Assembly (NCBI GenBank): GCA_031002005.1
Contig: CM061921.1
Coordinates: forward strand, 123,410,597-123,474,596
Direction of reading: 5' to 3'
DNA length: 64,000 bases
DNA from: Vandiemenella viatica
Lineage: Eukaryota; Arthropoda; Insecta; Orthoptera; Morabidae
The notes under the pieces were generated by a model. The model saw only the letters and a program-made list of their open reading frames with translations. It made no database searches and had not been told where the DNA came from. Each line of letters starts with the position of its first letter. The first letter of the stretch is position 1. The translations under genes and the position numbers were made by a program. This document shows positions 58,223 to 64,000 of this stretch, in pieces.

Positions 58223-59406
58223 ACTTAAGAGGGGAAAAATGTTGTTACGCCCTGTGATTTTTGTTTTGAGTGCTTTCCACTGCAAAAAGATTTTCTGAGC
58301 AAGAAATGCCTGAAAAATATATTAAGTTCTTCTTTTTCGTGGAATATTTAGTAGCTTTTATTAATCCTATAAGCCGCTCCTTTCATTTGGCATACAAACA
58401 ACTTAAAAATCCACAAAATAATATTTCAGCACCCGTCTCACAACTATAATTATGACGTGCGTACCCACCGTAAGAGCCCCTGTCTGGTAGGCAACCCCAT
58501 GGCATCAAATTCAGTTTTTAACTTTTTTCGCTATGTTGCGCCACTCGGACAGGTCTGAAATCTGCCCATAGATGATTCTACAGTTAAAATCTAAACGCTG
58601 TCACTCAAGGAAATGACTTTGTTTACTAGGAACTCGATATAAACAATTTGCGATTAAAACATTGTAAAATGCGACAAAAAATTCAAAAAAAAAATACTAG
58701 ATATTTCCTGTAGCAATGTGAATGTCCGTGATTTTTTTTCAGAATTTTCCCGCATTGATTTCACGAGTTATGCATTTAGGCCCCAATGGCACATTCACCC
58801 CCGTAGCGCCCCCTAGAGTGGCGGCACGGAAATAAAAATCGGTCTGAAGGCTATGCTAACTAACATCTATGAATTGGTATGCCCCATGAACGGAATGGGC
58901 CGGGGGTACTTTTCACTGTCTTATTCCGCTAGATCCTTTATCTCATTAATGTCTGTGTACTGCATAGTGATAGAAGTAAGAATTTGTTCAAATATTGGAA
59001 ATTGGTTTACAATAATGATCTGATTTGATAAATCAGGGCTTAAATGCAAATTGGTCACGTAAATTGGAGATGACAGATTCAATATAGACGTACAAAGTAG
59101 ATAGACAGATTAAATGTGTTCACTTTGATCCTTTGTGAGAACAGTGTAAGGAATGTGGAAAACTTTACAGCATGTATTCACTTCACTTCCTGAAAACGAA
59201 TCCTTTCTTTCCGTGTTAAAGATCGTTTATTTAAAATAAAAATCTGGTGACTTTATATGCTATGTTTTAATCAACTCATAAAATACCATAAATGTATTGC
59301 TTTATCAAATTATCAAATACACTCAAGCATATATTTCCTTAGCATTTATTTCCCGCTTGAAAATTCTTAGAATATATATATATATACATACTGACGGTCA
59401 TTTCAG
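58223..59406. other. No feature recognised
   Basis: Unassigned sequence. The G+C-richer patch at 58,780-58,830 has no frame of note. Confidence 0.4.
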
Positions 59407-59592
59407 TTAGGCTGTCTTCACACGAAGTTACTTAAAAGAAACTGATTAGTAACTGGAGTTACTAACCAGTCACCTCACCGCAGATGGCGCTTGTAGCTAT
59501 TAACCAGTTCCATGTCAGTCGCTAGTTTCCAAGTGATTTTGCAGTGTGAACGAACAACAACAGAATATTTTATTCGGCGGGAGGGGGTGGGG

Positions 59593-60906
59593 GTTGAAAA
59601 ACACCCTGTTTTATACAATTTCTTGCTTCCTGGATACTCATGATCTGAAGTTGGTAAAGCAGTGGATATGACTGATATGTAATATTGTATGTAGAGATGT
59701 GCATTATTTGAACGTTTATTTGAGGCTTCAAGATTTTCATTTGTTTCAACCGCTGAAACCAAAGAAAAATGGAATAATCTAGAAGCTGTTTTTACTCGAC
59801 ACATGAGAAATCCTCTAAAAGTTGGTCTGGAGCACAGACAAAGAACGCATACTATCTTTCAGAAGCTATTCAATTTACTCTGCCTTATATTAAGGCATTA
59901 GGTACGCCTTCAGGAAATTTGCCCCTTCCATCACAACAGGAAGAAATTGAACAATTTGAAGTTAACGATTCTGATTTATAATGTTACTAATTCTTTCATT
60001 GCCCCAAGAGTTGCAAGAGCCAACACCACCACAATCTCTTCTTTCCATGTGGTGTTGCTATTCCTTTATCACAATTACCTAAGAGCCTATTGTATTTGGA
60101 TGTAATATGTTCTACGAACTAAACCACACCATAAAATATTAAATTATTTTAAAAATCTAAAGTAAAATCGATCTCGTATGTATAACAGATTACACAAACA
60201 GAATTTAATAATATTTAAATTGGTACTTTCCTTCCCATCAATACTCAAATACTTCTGCTTTTTGTATTACAATATTTATGTATTACAATCCATTCCCCGC
60301 TATTTCAAAATTTATACATTCACTTCATAATTAACAGTACATATTAATGTCCATCCCCCTAACCTTTATCAGGAATAATACTGGTCTTATTAGTTTCTAT
60401 ACAACACGCAGTCCATTTCAATCAGTTCAACAAACTCATACCATCTCTGACTTTACATCCAGCGACCATTACTGTTATTTGTTTACCAAATAGATAACAA
60501 ACTTCTTTACTGAAAGAACCCATTTTTTTTTATTTTTTATTTTTTTTTAATCGTTGCCTCATATCAACTCAAACTTCTGAAATTTCTCATTGGAGACGAA
60601 CACTGTCTGAACCATCATCATCAAAACTAATGAGGAAACAATGACGCAGTGTACAAAGCGTTCATCTATTTTATTCAGGCCAAACAAAAAAAAACGTTTA
60701 CCGAAAAGCGTCCAAAAACTGAGAGGCTAAAAATTCTGCCTGATCTGCTGGCAATTACTGATGAAGAGGTGCGAAAATTGAAAAGTAAAGCCTTAAATGC
60801 TGTTGACGATATTTTGTCAACACGCATTATCACGTCATTTCAAATCCCATTCTCATCTCGATCAACAACTCCTTCAACAATTCCAGGACATGTGGTAGAG
60901 TGCTAA
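59593..60906 (+). pseudogene. MADF-domain (Adf-1-like) transposon gene
   Basis: The plus strand starts VEKHPVLYNFLLPGYS at 59,593, the opening of a MADF domain (a Myb/SANT-like DNA-binding fold), followed by a TGA and SEVGKAVDM. Then, in other frames, KEKWNNLEAVFTRHMRN (the KxKWxxLR.xY core of MADF) and GAQTKNAYYLSEAIQFTLPY followed by IKALGTPSGN, ending at a TAA at 59,979-59,981. A later part at 60,649-60,906 (LKILPDLLAITDEEVRKLKS, then KALNAVDDILST) resembles the C-terminal BESS-like segment. Such MADF proteins accompany the transposase in PIF/Harbinger elements and help bind the ends. The first stretch has at least two stops and two frameshifts. Whether 59,982-60,640 is an intron or decayed coding sequence is unclear. 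Confidence 0.75.
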
Positions 60907-61216
60907 AAATTTAGCATCAGAAAGTTGGAGTTCTTTAGCAGTAACAAATAATCTGTGGTGGAAATTGTTTTGCAGATACAGATGAAACCAAGATCATCTC
61001 CGCCTTTTTTCCGTTCTGTACCAATGATATAAAAGCAGTATGACAGTTTCATCGTTGGCTTCATCACTGTCGTTGTTAGCAGATAGAGACAGTGGTACTG
61101 CTTCCATGATTGCACAGAAGAAACTAGTGATTTCAGTCTCTTTTGAGTAGCCTCGTGTGTGGATCCGCGTCGCCAACCAGTTACTGACTAGTTAGTAACT
61201 TAATTCAGCAACTAAC

Positions 61217-61840
61217 TAGAGATGGGTCGTTCGTGAGGGAACCAGTTCTTTAGAACAGTTCTTTTGAAAGAGCGAGTGAGCTGTCACTCACTAAAGGTGA
61301 ACGGTAGTTCTTCTTGGAAGCCTTAACGACGGTGGTGTGTCGGTCTCGAATGTGCGCCAACAATAAGTCGGTTTGCGCTTCTGAAAAATAAGTGGGCAGC
61401 TGAATAGCAAAATAAGTAAAATTGTATTTGTGAGCAGTAACCTTCATTTCATTTAAAGCCAAAAGTTCTTTAAAATTGATTGTACTTTGTGTTTGTAAAT
61501 AAATTAATGTAAAACTATCTACGCTCAAACTATCTCTCAAATATTCCCAGCAATCCGAACAATATTTCACTGACGCTTTGAAATGACCTTTCCTGCGTGA
61601 AAGTAATCAGGTAGTATGTAACAAACAAAAATGTTTCAGAATATATGCAAAAATAAATGAAAATAACCGATGTGAGATTAATCTAAGAAATCAGTCTAAA
61701 TGTAAATAAAACTAACAGATACTACACTCAAAATGGCTATAACTTCTCTTTTTGTTTAAACTGAGCTAGTGAACTAGTTCTTTTCATAGAGTGATCAAGT
61801 GAGCACCGGTATTTTTAGTGAGTCAATTTGCCCACCTCTA
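61217..61840. mobile_element. hAT MITE nested in the Harbinger element
   Basis: Ends TAGAGATGGGTCG (left) and, inverted, TAGAGGTGGGCAA (right), with 8-bp flanks CAACTAAC (61,209-61,216) and CAACCAAC (61,841-61,848), 7 of 8 matching. The subterminal GAACCAGTTCTTT and TGAACTAGTTCTTTTC words are typical of hAT. The interior (624 bp in total) has no transposase. Confidence 0.8.
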
Positions 61841-61887
61841 CAACCAACTCCGTTTCTTTTGAGTTGCCTCGTGCGAAAACGGCCTTA

Positions 61888-62290
61888 CAATTATCAGATA
61901 CATAGTGGCCAAGACACCAGATTTTTTTTTTTTTACTCTAATTAAACGATCTATAACACAGATAGAAAACATTCTGTTTCCGAAAGAGAAGTGAATGCAT
62001 GCTGTAAAGTGTAGACATGGCTCTTAACTTCTTGTTATTGCACAACCACGAGACTTGGCCAAATTTTACAAGAATCCATGTATTTTCTTTTTGGTTTTTG
62101 GTTGAATGTTTGCTCTGAGTCGTCACTGAAAAATAAACGATTCCATATGAAAATCGGTGGATAAGAATTCAAAACATCAATATACGTTACCAACAACGCC
62201 CACTATCTTTGCAAACAATGCGTGTGCGTCCGGATAAAAACTATTATCCTGCAAATATGCGCCAAAATTTTTAACGTTTGGGATCCCCAT
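61888..62290. other. No feature recognised
   Basis: Unassigned sequence with a T run at about 61,921-61,934. Confidence 0.4.
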
Positions 62291-62680
62291 AGAACATAAA
62301 CTGGGAAAATCTCCAATATTAGACTTTTCTTATGGTTTCGGGATAAAACTATATCTGTACCAAATTACCTGTTTCTAGGACAATGGGCAGTACAATGTAA
62401 TTTTGATGGCGGGGTGTCATAGTCAAATTTTTTTTCAATTTTGTCAACTTCCGCAGTAATAAGAAGAAGAACGTAAAATATAACACATTAGGTAAACTTA
62501 ATAAGCTCTGTCTATGATGAATATCCGAGACATTTAAATATATTAGGATAGAAAACGATTTCATTTTTTGGGTATATGAGGGGAAGGTATACGGAAATTT
62601 ACAAGTTTTAGATTTTTCTTATAATCTGGGGATAAAGCTGCGTACCATATTTCGTCTTTCTACGTCTACGGGAATTCCCT
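62290..62680. repeat. Two tandem-like units, about 288 bp apart
   Basis: GACTTTTCTTATGGTTTCGG with GGATAAAACTATATCTGTAC (near 62,322) and GATTTTTCTTATAATCTGGG with GGATAAAGCTGCGTACCATA (near 62,610) are diverged copies at about 288-bp spacing. Confidence 0.55.
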
Positions 62681-63040
62681 TATAGTTTTGATTATCATCA
62701 ATGAGTAAGTGAATAACAAAACTGGTGATATTTTCATTTGAGTAGCATCCATACTAACATTAGGAACGAAATAAAGTTTAGTATATTTGCTAAGATTGCT
62801 GTTATCTATGTATAACAGTAATTTGAAGTAAGAAGCAGTAATCAGACAGAAAAAATTGAGTTACAAAAATGGCCCGAATCTCTTCGAGAAAAGGGTAGGC
62901 GTTGACTGGACGGATGCATTGCCCTGCACCCAGATTATTAGAAAATCAGTAATACTAATAACAGATAATAACAGGTCAGTTTCTTATAAACCCAAATTTC
63001 AATTCTAATCGGCAAATACAAATAATGTAATTTCTACCGG
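62681..63040. other. No feature recognised
   Basis: Short unassigned stretch before the LINE remnant. Confidence 0.35.
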
Positions 63041-64000
63041 TATCAACAAAAAGAAACGCCATACATCATTTTAGAGATTGTGAACAACTTTGTCACCTTC
63101 TCTTCCCATACACCAAATATATATTATATTCTCAGTATATTCAATTACTAAATTCCAAGAAGAAAATTCTTTTATATAATAAAATGGGTTCTCTTTCAGT
63201 TTGGATTTAAAGTTGTCAGATTTTCGTAGATAACATTTTATTTCTTGTGGTAGCACAATTCATAAAGAACCTACAGTGAATGTTATCTTTTTCTGTACAA
63301 TTGGCAATGACTTGTAATCTTTGTGAATATATTTATATCTAGTTTTATAGATATGGATAACAGTATTAAGATTGAAGAGTTTAGGCTTTTCCACTACATA
63401 CTATAGTATAGAGTGCGGTATGTATGCTACGCTGGTATTGTGATTGCATCTTTATTTCTAAAGAGATTTCTTCACGACGTCCGTGGGCTTCCTTCACAAA
63501 TTATTCTTAAATTACGTTTTTGTGATTTAAATACCTTCTGTGCTTGTGAAGAGTTTCCTCAGAATGAGATGCCATAAGTGAGCAGTTAGTGAAAATATGC
63601 AAAATATGTCAATTTCCTTGCTTCTACAATGAAAATGTTGCAAAATTCAGCTTTTTAAGAAGTTGTTGAATATGTTGCTTTCAGTTCAATTTGTTATCGA
63701 TATATACGCCCAGGAATTTTTTGAAACTGCTTTCATTGATTGCTTTTAAATCAGATATGATATTATAGCAGTCCTTTGCTTTATTGTGTGTGAAAAGTTG
63801 AAGAAACTGTGTCTTTTTTATATTAAGTATTAATTTTTTAGCATTGAACTATCTTTTAATTTCCTTTAGTGCATCATTTGCTGTGTTTTAAAGGTTTTGA
63901 ACTGATGAATGTTTATATGATATGCTGTTATCATCCGAAAAAACACCATATATTCACTGTGGCGGAATACGCGAGGGAGATCATAGATGTAAATTAAAAA
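63040..64000 (-). pseudogene. LINE reverse transcriptase remnant, cut by the window edge
   Basis: On the minus strand from the right edge: the motif C region GVFSDDNSISYKHSSVQNL (FADD became FSDD, both Asp kept), NTANDALKEIKR, LILNIKKTQFLQLFTHNKAK, DLKAINESSFKKFLGVYIDN, KQHIQQLLKKLNFATFS, and a late block FKSKLKENPFYYIKEF near 63,150-63,210. Stops and shifts occur throughout (for example after VQNL and inside LNWKQHI). Order and spacing match the palm, thumb and C-terminal end of a CR1/Jockey-type LINE. Motif A would lie beyond position 64,000. The late block matches the AFKxxLKxxLLxxxFYSxxEF end seen in many LINEs. The clade is not settled. Confidence 0.75.

Larger units (their letters stand above)
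59410..61884 (+). mobile_element. PIF/Harbinger-type transposon with nested hAT MITE
   Basis: Inverted ends: GGCTGTCTTCACACGAAG (left) and, inverted, GGCCGTTTTCGCACGAGG (right), flanked by TTA on both sides (59,407-59,409 and 61,885-61,887). The 3-bp TTA duplication and this terminal type are those of PIF/Harbinger. Without the nested element it is about 1.84 kb. It carries the MADF gene remnant but no DDE transposase was found. An extra copy of the subterminal word CTTTTGAGTAGCCTCGTGTG lies at about 61,141-61,160. Confidence 0.8.

Overview
The window looks like transposon-rich, AT-rich intergenic DNA from a large arthropod genome, most probably an insect. The reasons are repeated tRNA-derived SINEs, RTE, Jockey and CR1-like LINEs, a Penelope-like element, Helitrons, and hAT and PIF/Harbinger elements with an Adf-1-type MADF gene. 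A polyneopteran source (stick insect, grasshopper or cockroach relative) would fit the SINE and LINE types, but that is an impression and not a demonstration. I found no intact host gene, rRNA, operon or CRISPR array. Every coding stretch I could recognise comes from a mobile element and is broken by stops or frameshifts.

Layout, left part (1-15 kb): a SINE, a minisatellite, an RTE endonuclease remnant (minus), a small hAT-like element, a Jockey RT remnant (about 5.7-6.4 kb), a 190-bp inverted repeat (7.2-8.0 kb), then a tandem array (8.45-11.5 kb) split by a Penelope-like insertion of about 1.2 kb that carries GIY-YIG sequence and a hammerhead-like 3' motif.

Centre-left (15-25 kb): a giant interrupted inverted repeat spans about 15,069-22,131, with arms of about 2.0 kb once later insertions are removed. 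The right arm is an almost uninterrupted copy. The left arm was later hit by two non-autonomous Helitrons, a SINE and a MITE. It is followed by more SINEs, a second RTE remnant and a very young SINE with an 11-bp target duplication and a 58-base T run.

Centre (25-41 kb): a foldback element (26.8-27.3 kb), short tandem motifs, array remnants, and a 1.69-kb element with terminal inverted repeats of about 250 bp enclosing a decayed gene of the HAFSGCDTT / LDPxEWGW type (32.1-33.8 kb). The stretch 35-40.5 kb is featureless to me.

Right (41-64 kb): the best preserved element is an RTE LINE (about 41.3-44.0 kb, one frame for 766 codons broken by one internal stop). It is followed by a Helitron (49.4-52.4 kb, minus) with nested LINE and SINE pieces, a hAT-like element enclosing a CR1-like fragment (52.9-54.8 kb), a CR1-like RT (56.2-57.5 kb), a SWIM zinc-finger pseudogene (57.85-58.22 kb), a PIF/Harbinger element with a MADF pseudogene and a nested hAT MITE (59.4-61.9 kb), and a LINE RT remnant running off the right edge. 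The genes do not form a pathway. The biology here is the layering of insertions, and several relative ages can be read directly from nesting.
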